A stretch of 64,000 nt of DNA, taken from assembly GCA_947502815.1 (NCBI GenBank), contig CANNBH010000001.1, positions 2,390,818 to 2,454,817 on the forward strand, given 5' to 3'. Under the pieces are notes generated by a model, which did not search any database, was not told the origin of the DNA, and was given only the letters and a program-made list of their open reading frames with translations. The position numbers were made by a program, and so were the translations under genes. Source of the DNA: an uncultured Erythrobacter sp. Its GTDB lineage: Bacteria > Pseudomonadota > Alphaproteobacteria > Sphingomonadales > Sphingomonadaceae. Every line of letters starts with the position of its first letter. Within the stretch, counting starts at the first letter, position 1. Shown one piece after another: positions 9,372-18,026 of the stretch.

Positions 9372-10832
9372 TCATGGTTGAGCCTGCGTAAAATGTGAAA
9401 CCAGACTGCCCAAACCAACCGAGTTGGAGCCCTTTACAAGCACCGCATCGCCGTTTGTGAGACCGAATTGATCGAGTGCCTCAATGGCTTGAACAGGCCC
9501 TTCGCAATGCGCGAAGCTTGGGGTAAAGCCAAGCGAGGCGCTGGCCCTTCTCCCCAGCTCTACAGCCAGATCCCGCATCTCATCGCCAACCAGGATCGCA
9601 TGGTCGATTTGCGCCTCTGCCAAAGGCTCTGCAAGTTGGGCGTGAAAGCGCGGGGCAAAGTCGCCCAATTCCTTCATACTGCCCAACACCGCGACCCTGC
9701 GATGGGCCGGGGTTTGGCCCAATGCGCGCAAGGTTGCGCGCATCGAAGCGGGGTTTGCATTGTAGCTTTCATCGACAAGCAAGGCCTTGCCGCCAATCGC
9801 GGTGATATCAAACCGCGCGCCGCGTCCTTTTAACCCGCCCATTTCAGCAAGAGCCAACCCGGCGCTGGCCAAATCGCCGCCCGCTGCACGAACCGCCGCC
9901 ATGACGGCCAGCGAGTTGGAAATCCAATGATCACCCGGTTCAGCAACGGAATAACACACGCGCTGCGTACCCAGATCGGCTGTGACCAGCGATCCGCCAT
10001 GCGCCTGAGGGATTGCGTCGAGCAACCGCACATCAGCATCGGCGCTGCGGCCGAAGGTAACCACTTTCACGCCCAGTTTGCGGGCGTGGGCCACCATCCG
10101 TTCGGTGTATTCACTATCGGCAGGAATGATCGCGGTGCCGCCTTTTTCAAGGCCGGTGAATATCTGAGCCTTTTCGTCAGCAATCGCCTCCATGCTGCCC
10201 AAGTTTTCAATGTGAGCAGGAGCAATCGTCGTGATAAGCGCAATGTGCGGGCGGACATGGTCCGCCAGCGGGGCAATTTCACCGGAGTGGTTCATGCCCA
10301 TTTCAAAGACGCCAAAATCGGCGCGGGCCGGCATCCGGGCCAAGCTTAGCGGCACACCGACGTGGTTGTTGTAACTGCGCACGGATCGATGGGCCGCGCC
10401 GCGGCTTGCGCGGTTGAGGCTGGCGAAGATCGCTTCTTTCACACCGGTTTTGCCAACCGAACCTGTCACCGCAATGCGGACCGCGCCGCTGCGGTCGCGC
10501 GCAGCATGGGCCAGCGCGTGCAGCGCGGCGTTGGTGTCTTTGACCAAGACATGCGGGTAATCGACCGGACGATCTGTGATCGCGGCAATGGCCCCTTTGG
10601 TAAAGGCAGCGGCGATAAATTTATGACCATCCATCGCCTCGCCTTTAAGCGCGACAAACACGTCGCCGGGGCGCACATCGCGGCTGTCCATTTCAACACC
10701 GGATGCTTGGAAAGAGTGGCTCGCGCGTCCGCCGGTTGCGGCCTCAATGCTGGCAGCATCCCACAAGGAAAGCGGCAGAGCATCGCGCGGATCAAGCGGC
10801 CAGCGGCGCAAAAGGGCGTGTGCTTGGCTCAT
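9372..10832 (-). CDS. murF: UDP-MurNAc-tripeptide--D-alanyl-D-alanine ligase MurF
   Basis: 486 aa Mur ligase that adds the D-Ala-D-Ala dipeptide, finishing the UDP-MurNAc-pentapeptide. It shows the N-terminal MurF domain (DSRDVRPGDVFVALKGEAMD, 49-68), the ATP loop GSVGKTG (124-130), FEMGMNHSGEIAPLADHVRP, and DESYNANPASMRATL for the C-terminal half. The frame is open a further 24 bp upstream, but the ATG at 10832 makes an ATGA overlap with the murE stop, like most junctions here, so I chose it. Cytoplasmic. Confidence 0.96.
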   Translation of the reverse strand: MSQAHALLRRWPLDPRDALPLSLWDAASIEAATGGRASHSFQASGVEMDSRDVRPGDVFVALKGEAMDGHKFIAAAFTKGAIAAITDRPVDYPHVLVKDTNAALHALAHAARDRSGAVRIAVTGSVGKTGVKEAIFASLNRASRGAAHRSVRSYNNHVGVPLSLARMPARADFGVFEMGMNHSGEIAPLADHVRPHIALITTIAPAHIENLGSMEAIADEKAQIFTGLEKGGTAIIPADSEYTERMVAHARKLGVKVVTFGRSADADVRLLDAIPQAHGGSLVTADLGTQRVCYSVAEPGDHWISNSLAVMAAVRAAGGDLASAGLALAEMGGLKGRGARFDITAIGGKALLVDESYNANPASMRATLRALGQTPAHRRVAVLGSMKELGDFAPRFHAQLAEPLAEAQIDHAILVGDEMRDLAVELGRRASASLGFTPSFAHCEGPVQAIEALDQFGLTNGDAVLVKGSNSVGLGSLVSHFTQAQP

Positions 10833-12367
10833 TTTGAAACCCCAATCGCAGCGCATTCGCGTGCCACCTGCACATCGTCGAACGGCAAAATTCGCATATC
10901 GTCTCCAGAACCGATGATCTGTCCTTGCTCATGCCCTTTTCCGGCGATGAGGATGATGTCGTTTGGACCCGCTAGGGAGATAGACCGGGCAATGGCTTCG
11001 CGCCGGTCGGCAATGTCGAAGCCTTCTAGCATCTTCGCCCCGGCATCGATCTTACCCAGACCATGCGTAATGGCCTCGCGGATGTCTTGCGGGTTTTCGC
11101 CGCGCGGGTTGTCGTCAGTCACAATCACACTTTCCGCGCCATAGGCGGCGACTGTGCCCATCGGTCCGCGTTTGCCGGTGTCGCGATCTCCGCCTGCGCC
11201 GAACACCGCAATCAACTTGCCGCCTTTTGCAGTGTCGACATGGGGTCGCAGCGCGGCAATGGCGGCCTCCAATGCATCGGGCGTGTGGGCATAATCGACA
11301 TAGACTGGCGCACCCGCAGCCGTGATGACCGCGCGCTCCAAACGTCCCCGAACAGGCTGCAAACGGGATATTGCATCAAAAACCTGATGGGCATCTGCAC
11401 CCGTCGCCAAAGCAAAAGCGGCAGAAACCAGCGCATTGGCCGCCTGATAGGCACCGATCAGCGGCAATTTGACGCTGCGTTCCTGTCCATCAAATGCAAG
11501 GGTCAATATCTGGCCAAGCTGAGTCGCTTCGCGAGAGACGAGACGCAGAATGGCATGCGCAGCCTCTGCATCTTGATCCTGCGAAGGCGACCCAACAATC
11601 CACACACGCAGATCGCGATCCTGCGCATGCTTAAGGGCGCGGCGGGTCCACTCGCAATTGACCCCGCCGTCCCAAATTATGGCCACGCCGCCGGGTTCGA
11701 CCACTTCATCGAACAGGCGCATTTTGGCCGCGAAATATTCATCCATGCTGGCATGGTAATCGAGGTGATCTCGGCTGAAATTGGTGAAGGCCCCTGCAGA
11801 AACGCGAAGCCCTTCGTTGCGAAATTGCGAAAGGCCGTGGCTTGATGCTTCATAGGCGACATGGGTCACGCCTTCGCGCGCCAAACCGCTCATATTGCCT
11901 AGGAACGTGACGATGTCTGGCGTGGTCAGACCGGTTGAGACACTCTCATCCGGTGTTGTCACACCCAATGTGCCGATGCTGGCCGCGCGTTCGCCGCACA
12001 TGCGCCAGATTTGGCGGGTCATTTCTGCGCAGGATGTCTTGCCGTTGGTGCCGGTGACCGCGACGATATTGGCCGGGGTGGGTGTAAAGAACCCCGCGGC
12101 CAATTGCGCAAACGTTCGGCGCGGCTCATCGCTGGCGATATGGATCGCGCCTTGGACCTTGGCTTCGGGTGAAGCGACGATTGCGGCCGCGCCCGCTTCG
12201 ACGGCGGCTGGGATGAAGTCTTCTGCGTTGAACCGCGCGCCCTTAAACGCGCCAAAGACAGTGCCCGGCGCAATCTTGCGGTGATCGATCGCAAATCCCG
12301 TTACGCTCACTTCACCGGCGCTATCTGCGCCCAATCCGGCGCGCTGCATTAGGCTGGCCAGTTTCAC
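10829..12367 (-). CDS. murE: UDP-MurNAc-L-Ala-D-Glu--meso-diaminopimelate ligase MurE
   Basis: 512 aa Mur ligase adding the third stem-peptide residue. The ATP loop GTNGKTS is at 106-112 and NFSRDHLDYHASMDEY marks the conserved lysine/His region. The C-terminal domain contains DNPR at 419-422, the signature of meso-diaminopimelate-specific enzymes, so the peptidoglycan should be of the usual Gram-negative type. The start is GTG, placed so that GTGA overlaps the ftsI stop (12364-12367); the stop overlaps murF. Length is slightly above the usual ~490-500. Confidence 0.96.
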   Translation of the reverse strand: MKLASLMQRAGLGADSAGEVSVTGFAIDHRKIAPGTVFGAFKGARFNAEDFIPAAVEAGAAAIVASPEAKVQGAIHIASDEPRRTFAQLAAGFFTPTPANIVAVTGTNGKTSCAEMTRQIWRMCGERAASIGTLGVTTPDESVSTGLTTPDIVTFLGNMSGLAREGVTHVAYEASSHGLSQFRNEGLRVSAGAFTNFSRDHLDYHASMDEYFAAKMRLFDEVVEPGGVAIIWDGGVNCEWTRRALKHAQDRDLRVWIVGSPSQDQDAEAAHAILRLVSREATQLGQILTLAFDGQERSVKLPLIGAYQAANALVSAAFALATGADAHQVFDAISRLQPVRGRLERAVITAAGAPVYVDYAHTPDALEAAIAALRPHVDTAKGGKLIAVFGAGGDRDTGKRGPMGTVAAYGAESVIVTDDNPRGENPQDIREAITHGLGKIDAGAKMLEGFDIADRREAIARSISLAGPNDIILIAGKGHEQGQIIGSGDDMRILPFDDVQVARECAAIGVSK

Positions 12368-14205
12368 CGCCGCCCCTCAATCAAATACCGCAGATCAGAA
12401 ATGTCCACGTCGCGATTGGCATCGGGCAAAACGCCCAACATCGGGCCAATCCGGGGCACAAGTTCATTCACAATTGGCGCAGCGGTGTAAGCGGCGGTGC
12501 GTTGCCCCCGGCTGGCAAGGGTGCCGCGGGGTTCATCGAGCACGGTGACCACAACATAGCGCGGGCGATCCATCGGGAATGCCGCCGCAAATGAAGAAAT
12601 CAGCGCGGTTTCGCGGTAACCGCCGCCCGACGCTTTTTCCGCTGAACCGGTCTTACCGCCGATCCGATACCCCGGCGCGTTGGCGCTGCGCCCGGTGCCA
12701 TACATCGAAATCATCCGCAGCAATTGGCGCATCCGCGATGACGTGGATGCCTTAAACACGCGCCGACCGCGCGGGGCAGCGCCCGGCTCCACCCGCCGCA
12801 GGGTTGCAGGACGCCAAATCCCGCCGTTCACCATCGCGGCGTATCCGCTGGCCAAGTGCAGCGGCGTAACCGCGATACCGTGACCATAGCTAACCGTCAT
12901 ATTGGTCAGCCGCGACCACGTGCCATTGGGGCGTTCTTCGGGCCATTGCGGTGTGCCGCGCGCCTGCAGATCAATCTCTGGCGGCACTTTCATGCCAAGG
13001 TCGAGCATCACTTGGCGCAAACGCGCTTCGCCCAATTCATCGGCGATCCGCATCGTGACGGTGTTGGAGGAATACGCCAGCGCCTGCGGCACAGTCAAAG
13101 TGTTGCCCTTGGGCTTTAGATCGCGAAAGGTTTGGCCTGACATTTCGACCGGGCTTGCATCCCACTGGAACGCCATATCGCGCACCACGCCCGCATCGAT
13201 AGCCGCCGCAATTGTCAGCGGTTTGAACGTGGAGCCCAATTCATACGTGCCGTTGGTCACGCGGTTGTAGATGTTGGGCGAATGCTGAACATTGGAAAGG
13301 TTTGGATCAAACGATGGCAGGGATGCCATGGCCATCACTTCGCCCGTGTCGACATCAAGCACGATGCCCGCCGCGCCTTTTGCATCGGTGGCCAGCATGC
13401 CCTTGTTCAATTCATCTTCAAGCGCGCCCTGAACCCGCAGATCAATCGACAACGCCACCGGTTCACCGCGCAAATCCGGGTTGGACAATTGCGGGTTGAG
13501 GACCTTTTCCATGCCCAAACGGCCAACCAATTCGCCGCCGTCATCTTCCATGACATAACCAAGCACGTGGGAACCCAAGGACCCTTGGGGATAGTGGCGA
13601 TCATATTCTCGCGGAATTTCCAAGGCGACTTCGCCCAGCTCAAACACCCGATTGGCATCTTCGGGCAGAACCCGGCGCAGAATATAGCCACCCCGATCGG
13701 ATGAAAGAACGCGCACGGTGCGCTCCAAATCGAGATCGGGAAAGATCGTTTGCAGGCGCGCGGCCACTTGCTCAGGCTGCGCCACCAAGGGTGCGCCATC
13801 ATCATCCATCGCCCGCGGGTTGAACCACAAAGCGTAGGCCGGGAATGTCCGCGCGAGAGGGGTTCCATTGCGATCGGTGATTTCGCCGCGCGGGGGCAAC
13901 AAAGCTTCGGCAAGGCTCGTCTGACTGGGTGCACCGCCGACAAAACCAAGATAGCCAATCCGCATCAAAGCAGCCAGCGCGACGCAGGCAAATACGCCAA
14001 CAATGACCAGCAGCCGCAACCGTGCCGTGACCAGCAAGCTGTAGCGCATATGCACAAATTTGACCCGGCCAGCAGGAATGGCGGGTTGTGCGTCGCGTTG
14101 ATTGGCGGGGTTGTTGGCAGGGTTGTTGGTGGGGTCTTCAAACAGAGGCAGCGCCCCTTCGGCCCCAAACGATCCGGCCCCAGAATTTAGGGCGAAAGCG
14201 TTCAT
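12364..14205 (-). CDS. ftsI: Septal peptidoglycan transpeptidase FtsI (PBP3)
   Basis: 613 aa class B penicillin-binding protein, the septal cross-linking enzyme partnered with FtsW. A long cytoplasmic leader (1-60) precedes one membrane anchor (about 61-85). A PBP dimerisation region follows (PPRGEITDRNGTPLARTFPA, 104-123). The transpeptidase domain carries the three active-site motifs: SxxK at 325-328 (STFK), SSN at 379-381 and KTG at 518-520. The leader includes an unusual Asn-Pro-Ala repeat around residues 27-36. It overlaps ftsL (14202-14205) and murE (GTGA) by 4 bp each. Confidence 0.97.
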   Translation of the reverse strand: MNAFALNSGAGSFGAEGALPLFEDPTNNPANNPANQRDAQPAIPAGRVKFVHMRYSLLVTARLRLLVIVGVFACVALAALMRIGYLGFVGGAPSQTSLAEALLPPRGEITDRNGTPLARTFPAYALWFNPRAMDDDGAPLVAQPEQVAARLQTIFPDLDLERTVRVLSSDRGGYILRRVLPEDANRVFELGEVALEIPREYDRHYPQGSLGSHVLGYVMEDDGGELVGRLGMEKVLNPQLSNPDLRGEPVALSIDLRVQGALEDELNKGMLATDAKGAAGIVLDVDTGEVMAMASLPSFDPNLSNVQHSPNIYNRVTNGTYELGSTFKPLTIAAAIDAGVVRDMAFQWDASPVEMSGQTFRDLKPKGNTLTVPQALAYSSNTVTMRIADELGEARLRQVMLDLGMKVPPEIDLQARGTPQWPEERPNGTWSRLTNMTVSYGHGIAVTPLHLASGYAAMVNGGIWRPATLRRVEPGAAPRGRRVFKASTSSRMRQLLRMISMYGTGRSANAPGYRIGGKTGSAEKASGGGYRETALISSFAAAFPMDRPRYVVVTVLDEPRGTLASRGQRTAAYTAAPIVNELVPRIGPMLGVLPDANRDVDISDLRYLIEGRR

Positions 14206-14789
14206 TCGCCGCCTCTGCTCAATGTATCAGGTCCGCCCGCCATGCTGGCCTCAGCCGGTAACATTGCTGCATCGGCCGATGTTTGCGCATTGGCGGCACG
14301 GATGGGGGAGGCTTCGATCAAAAACTCACCAAAAGCCTCTGTAAAGACCGCGCCAGCATCCTCAGCCGCATTGACAGATGCGAGTGTGATCGGCGCGCCT
14401 GTCAGCGGGGAAACCATGTCGCGCGGCTGTGCGTCGGGGCCATCCAGATCGGCACGCGCCACGCGGATTGGTGCAGGCGCCTCTGGACCCACCGGCAGGC
14501 CAAGGCTGGCGAGCTGGCGATCATTGTCGAGATATTGGTCGGCCCGCGGCGCCTGATAGCCAAGCTCAACCGCGTTCCATTCGGCCAATTGGCGCTGACT
14601 GGCACGGGTCTGAAATTCGGTTTCAAGAAGCAGCGTCTCACGCTCCAACTGAATGATCTTGCGTTCGGCCAGCAACACTTCGCTCTTCACCGCGTGCACA
14701 TTAAAGCTGAGCACGGCGAACAAAGCGACGCAGGTCGCCAGCACTGCAACCCAGCCGATTTGGCGAATACGAGAACCATTGACGATCAT
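14202..14789 (-). CDS. ftsL: Cell division protein FtsL (long form)
   Basis: 195 aa small bitopic divisome protein, expected to pair with FtsB and FtsQ. One membrane segment (about 11-31, [20 protein letters not shown]) is followed by a leucine/glutamate-rich coiled coil (about 33-70) ending in the [14 protein letters not shown] segment typical of alphaproteobacterial FtsL. Assigned on this architecture and on the slot between rsmH and ftsI. The remaining ~110 residues are Ala/Pro-rich and low in complexity, making the protein much longer than the usual ~100-130 aa. Overlaps both neighbours by 4 bp. Confidence 0.88.
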   Translation of the reverse strand: MIVNGSRIRQIGWVAVLATCVALFAVLSFNVHAVKSEVLLAERKIIQLERETLLLETEFQTRASQRQLAEWNAVELGYQAPRADQYLDNDRQLASLGLPVGPEAPAPIRVARADLDGPDAQPRDMVSPLTGAPITLASVNAAEDAGAVFTEAFGEFLIEASPIRAANAQTSADAAMLPAEASMAGGPDTLSRGGE

Positions 14790-15742
14790 GTGTTTGCCCT
14801 TTCAATTGCTGGTGCCGAAGTGCGGATTGCGTGGCGGAGAATGGAGGAACGGCTGCGGGGATTGGCGTCGATTTCGGCTTCACTGGGCCGGATTGCCTTG
14901 GACAATTTGGTGAAAGTCGGCGGGGGTCCGGGGATCTCGCCGGGCAAATGCCGCGAAACCGACCGCCCTGCACCAGAGGCTTCGCGCAGGTACCGTTTGA
15001 CGATGCGGTCTTCGAGGCTGTGAAAACTCACCACAGCCAAAATGCCGCCTTCGCGCAGCAGAGCCTCTGCCGCGTTAAGCCCAGCGCGCAATTCGCCCAA
15101 TTCATCGTTCACATGGATGCGAACCGCCTGAAAACTGCGTGTTGCGGGGTCCTTCTTATCGTGAGGCTTGTATCCCAATGCCCGGCGGACAACGCGCGCC
15201 AGATCGCCGGTCGTCTCCAATGGCCGCGCCGCAACAATCGCGCGGGCCACGCGGCGGGATTGGCGCTCTTCGCCATAGTGATACAGCACGTCGGCAATGG
15301 CCGCTTCGTCGGCGGAATTGAGGAAATCTGCTGCACTTTCGCCCGATTGGCTCATCCGCATGTCGAGCGGGCCGTCGCTGGAAAAGGCAAAGCCGCGCTC
15401 ACCCTGATCAAGCTGCATCGAAGACACGCCAATATCCATCACGACCGCATCGACTTGGCTCACCCCGATGCGCGCCATTTCTGCCCGCATTTCAGAGAAA
15501 CGCTCCGCATGGAGTGACAGACGCCCGTCAAATTCTGCGACCATGCCCGCACCATCGCAGATCGCATTGGGATCGCGGTCAAATCCGTAAAGGCGTGCAC
15601 CCGATGACAGCAGCGCGCGCGAATAGCCGCCCGCACCAAAGGTCGCATCGATAATCGACATATCGGGATTTGGCTGGATCGCGCCAACAACTTCGTTGAG
15701 CAAAACCGGAATATGAGGCGCGTTTGCGGCGATAGGGATCAT
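14786..15742 (-). CDS. rsmH: 16S rRNA (cytosine1402-N4)-methyltransferase RsmH
   Basis: 318 aa SAM-dependent methyltransferase acting on N4 of C1402 in 16S rRNA. The SAM-binding start is visible as [20 protein letters not shown] near residues 30-49, followed by [29 protein letters not shown] (about 97-116) and [19 protein letters not shown] (about 232-250) are standard RsmH motifs. Second gene of the dcw cluster after mraZ, as in most bacteria, joined to mraZ and ftsL by ATGA overlaps. Confidence 0.97.
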   Translation of the reverse strand: MIPIAANAPHIPVLLNEVVGAIQPNPDMSIIDATFGAGGYSRALLSSGARLYGFDRDPNAICDGAGMVAEFDGRLSLHAERFSEMRAEMARIGVSQVDAVVMDIGVSSMQLDQGERGFAFSSDGPLDMRMSQSGESAADFLNSADEAAIADVLYHYGEERQSRRVARAIVAARPLETTGDLARVVRRALGYKPHDKKDPATRSFQAVRIHVNDELGELRAGLNAAEALLREGGILAVVSFHSLEDRIVKRYLREASGAGRSVSRHLPGEIPGPPPTFTKLSKAIRPSEAEIDANPRSRSSILRHAIRTSAPAIERANT

Positions 15743-16257
15743 TTCTTTGCCCCTTTCGCTTTGGCTTTGGCTTTGGCGTCAGCCTCTGCGACGAGCCGCT
15801 TACATGTCGCCTGCGCGCCTTTCCAAGACGCATCCATCCGCACCAATTCAACGGGGTTCCAAACAAAGAAGAACTCGCCTGCACCCTGAAAATACAGCCC
15901 GTCTTCGACCTTACCGAGCTCTTTCAAATGGTCAGGCATCACGAAACGGCCACTGTCGTCGTAAGGCACTTGCTCAAACTGAAACAGCTGACCAGCGCGC
16001 ACGTCGCGATCGAAATCATTCAGCTTAAGGCGGATCGCGCGCTCTTCTTCGCGGTCGAGCTGCTCGTGCAGCCGATCAATCCGCGAAAGGCCGAATCCGA
16101 CCAAACAATCAAACCGCTCATGCGCGAGCAGGCAAAGCGTTTTGGAACCGCCCGACGCCTCCTTCACGGCCTTGCGAAAGGCAGGAGGCAGGACAAAGCG
16201 ACCCTTATCGCCAATCGGCGAATAGGCCTGTCCATTGTATGCTCCTGGCGTAGACAC
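15739..16257 (-). CDS. mraZ: Transcriptional regulator MraZ
   Basis: 172 aa DNA-binding protein of the SpoVT-AbrB fold, known in E. coli to repress its own dcw promoter by binding direct repeats. Two AbrB-like halves are visible: [20 protein letters not shown] near 13-32 and [20 protein letters not shown] near 100-119. The C-terminus is a Lys/Ala repeat tail (about 158-172). The start codon is GTG with GAGGAAG about 5 bases upstream. It is the first gene of the dcw operon; the 448-bp region upstream holds phased repeats that may be its binding sites. Confidence 0.95.
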   Translation of the reverse strand: MSTPGAYNGQAYSPIGDKGRFVLPPAFRKAVKEASGGSKTLCLLAHERFDCLVGFGLSRIDRLHEQLDREEERAIRLKLNDFDRDVRAGQLFQFEQVPYDDSGRFVMPDHLKELGKVEDGLYFQGAGEFFFVWNPVELVRMDASWKGAQATCKRLVAEADAKAKAKAKGAKK

Positions 16258-16441
16258 GCGGCTTCCTCATCCCCTTTTTAGCCGACATTTCAGACGGCTA
16301 TCCTGAACTGCTCAAACTTGCCCCAACCCAATATTCACCCCCCGCAGGCCACAACTTCTGTGGCACCGAACCCGCGCGAACGAGAACAGCACGCCAACCA
16401 AACGGCATGACGCGGGGCAAACAGACATGTTTGATGGAATC

Positions 16442-16507
16442 CGGTAATATCCGGGAAGCAGGCGGGTGACTAGGGTTTTTCTAGGAAAATCACGGGATTA
16501 AACGGTA
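16442..16507 (+). repeat. Array of seven phased GG(G) units upstream of mraZ
   Basis: Seven five-base units read CGGTA, CGGGA, CGGGT, AGGGT, AGGAA, CGGGA, CGGTA on the plus strand. Their first G bases are at 16443, 16453, 16464, 16473, 16484, 16494 and 16504, so spacings are 10, 11, 9, 11, 10 and 10. One unit per helical turn resembles the TGGGN-N5 direct repeats bound by E. coli MraZ (established knowledge), though here the units lie on the strand opposite to mraZ. That MraZ binds here is inference. Confidence 0.5.
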
Positions 16508-16565
16508 AACAATTGATTTACTGTAATTTATGCAGTGGAAAAATTGTGTATCATGACATTCTCAA

Positions 16566-16684
16566 ACCCGAATTTCCCGTAATATCCCGCGGTATTGTGC
16601 TGTAAACGGGACAAATTCCCGCTCAATCCCCATGCGAGTCCCGATCAGCGACACCGCCTTGCAAGCTTTCCCGCAATTTTCCCG
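16566..16684 (-). repeat. Second array of phased (C/G)GGGN units, opposite orientation
   Basis: Eight units in the same orientation, read on the minus strand as CGGGT, CGGGA, CGGGA, CGGGA, GGGGA, CGGGA, CGGGA and CGGGA. Plus-strand starts are 16566, 16575, 16585, 16617, 16627, 16639, 16669 and 16680, with spacings 9, 10, 32, 10, 12, 30 and 11, close to one or three helical turns. It faces the array at 16442-16507 across an AT-rich centre and ends just before the lipoprotein stop codon. Confidence 0.45.
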
Positions 16685-16705
16685 ATTGGCCGCGATGAAG
16701 TGTCG

Positions 16706-17560
16706 CTAGCGATCAAACGCAAAGGTCAGCAGCGCCTGAATCGCGGCGCCGTCGGGCCCGGCCAATTGCTGATCCTCAAACACCGCAGCATCCGCGATCA
16801 AAGTGACGCTGCCCTTGCCGATTTCGCACTTTTGCACGGGATGGGGCGCGTTCTGGACGCATCTTCCACCGGTCACTGTCACTATGCCCGATAGCAGCGT
16901 TGGAATGTGCGCATCGCCAATCGACGTCTGCACCGGCTCAAAATCCTGCGCATCATCAAAGGTAACTTCCATTCCCCACCGCGCGGCGACAGGCGGGATC
17001 AAAGCGACGACGCTGGGCCGTCTGGGATCACCCAATGGCAGATCATATTCACCTGTCAGAATGGGGTCGAGCGCCAGGAGCAAATGCCCCCCTGCTCGCA
17101 CCCAATCATCAAGAACAACATTATCAGCAGGCGACAATCCGCGCGGCTGAATGATCGCAAGAAAATCGAGATCTTCAAGCGGGTTGGCTGCAGGGATCGC
17201 CGAACCGAACCCTTCAACCGGGGTAAGGTTATCGAGCGGCACGACCGTGTTGCAACGGGACAGCACAGCGGCCTGCCACGGCGGCCGCGCGCGCCCTGAG
17301 GCAAAGTCGGACAGATCCGCGCCAAGGGCAAAATTAAGCGGGAGGCTGGTCATGAGCCCCATCGCAGGCCCATCGGCAGAAGTGCTAGCCCCGCCAGCAT
17401 CGCCGCCTGAGGCCAATTGGCCTGTCACACAGGCAGGCTCCTCCGCATTGCCTGGGTGCTCCGCATTGGCTGGCTCTACGCTGGGATCAGCTCCGCAACC
17501 GTTCAGCGCGATCTGAGCGACCGTCAACGCACAAAGGGCGCTATTCCTGCAGCGTATCAT
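16706..17560 (-). CDS. Putative lipoprotein with a GldG/ABC-auxiliary-like domain
   Basis: 284 aa. The N-terminus is a lipoprotein signal ending in the lipobox LNGC (about residues 19-22), which sets the start at 17560 rather than at the longer open frame. After a low-complexity linker the body has MTSLPLNFALGADLSDF, FLAIIQPRGLSPADNVVLDD and WVRAGGHLLLALDP, resembling the extracytoplasmic domain of GldG-like ABC-transport auxiliary proteins. No ABC transporter genes are nearby, so its role is unknown. It overlaps the upstream membrane-protein gene by 20 bp and is probably co-transcribed with it. Confidence 0.7.
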   Translation of the reverse strand: MIRCRNSALCALTVAQIALNGCGADPSVEPANAEHPGNAEEPACVTGQLASGGDAGGASTSADGPAMGLMTSLPLNFALGADLSDFASGRARPPWQAAVLSRCNTVVPLDNLTPVEGFGSAIPAANPLEDLDFLAIIQPRGLSPADNVVLDDWVRAGGHLLLALDPILTGEYDLPLGDPRRPSVVALIPPVAARWGMEVTFDDAQDFEPVQTSIGDAHIPTLLSGIVTVTGGRCVQNAPHPVQKCEIGKGSVTLIADAAVFEDQQLAGPDGAAIQALLTFAFDR

Positions 17561-17963
17561 CGCCAACGGGCTCAGAATCTTCCACCGGCAAATCCGACAC
17601 TTCACCGGGAACCTCGCTCGGCGTGGGGCTTGGCTCAGGGGGCAAATCGGGCACAATCCCGGCGTCCACCAGAGGATCACGTTGCGGCGCGGCCTCGGTC
17701 GGTTCGGTGGTGGGCGCGGCATCGGGCACAGAACCCTCTTCTGTCAGATCGGCCTGATTGCCCAGCGCACTGGCCAATCCGATCAGCAGCACCATCGAAC
17801 CGATACCGAACAATCCAACTTGCAATCGTTGCGCGGCCTCGGACCGGGTTCCGCCAAGAGGCGCGCCTTCGATAGGAGCCTCGCCCTCTGCGGTGTCCTG
17901 CTGTGCCGCCTGCTGTGCAGATTTCGCTTCGGAAACGCGCCGTGTGAATTTTCCGCCTGTCAT
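17541..17963 (-). CDS. Small single-pass membrane protein, function unknown
   Basis: 140 aa from the ATG at 17963 (an upstream TTG at 18017 is less likely). A hydrophilic, Gln/Ala/Glu-rich N-terminus of about 48 residues precedes one membrane segment (VGLFGIGSMVLLIGLASALG). The rest is acidic and proline-rich with many Glu-Pro and Asp-Pro pairs, probably unstructured in the periplasm. No recognised domain. It overlaps the GldG-like lipoprotein gene by 20 bp, so the two products may act together (inference). cysK ends 63 bp upstream. Confidence 0.65.
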   Translation of the reverse strand: MTGGKFTRRVSEAKSAQQAAQQDTAEGEAPIEGAPLGGTRSEAAQRLQVGLFGIGSMVLLIGLASALGNQADLTEEGSVPDAAPTTEPTEAAPQRDPLVDAGIVPDLPPEPSPTPSEVPGEVSDLPVEDSEPVGDDTLQE

Positions 17964-18026
17964 GGCAAACAGGTTTAACGGCGCGATCGCGGCCTGTCGA
18001 CAAATTGCGGCGACCAATCCCGCCGA

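Larger units (their letters stand above)
16258..16705. promoter_or_regulatory. Leader region of the dcw operon
   Basis: Non-coding stretch of 448 bp between mraZ and the lipoprotein gene, both on the minus strand, so it should hold the mraZ promoter. The centre (about 16508-16562) is AT-rich. It is flanked by two arrays of short GGG-containing units described separately. The near-repeat GGTAATATCC / CGTAATATCC occurs at about 16443 and 16579. I could not place -35 and -10 elements with confidence, and I see no terminator for the upstream lipoprotein gene. Confidence 0.5.

Noticed and set aside
8242..9381. 379-codon plus-strand frame opposite mraY
   Set aside because: The minus-strand product is a textbook MraY. 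The antisense peptide is highly charged and repetitive, typical of the complement of a hydrophobic gene.
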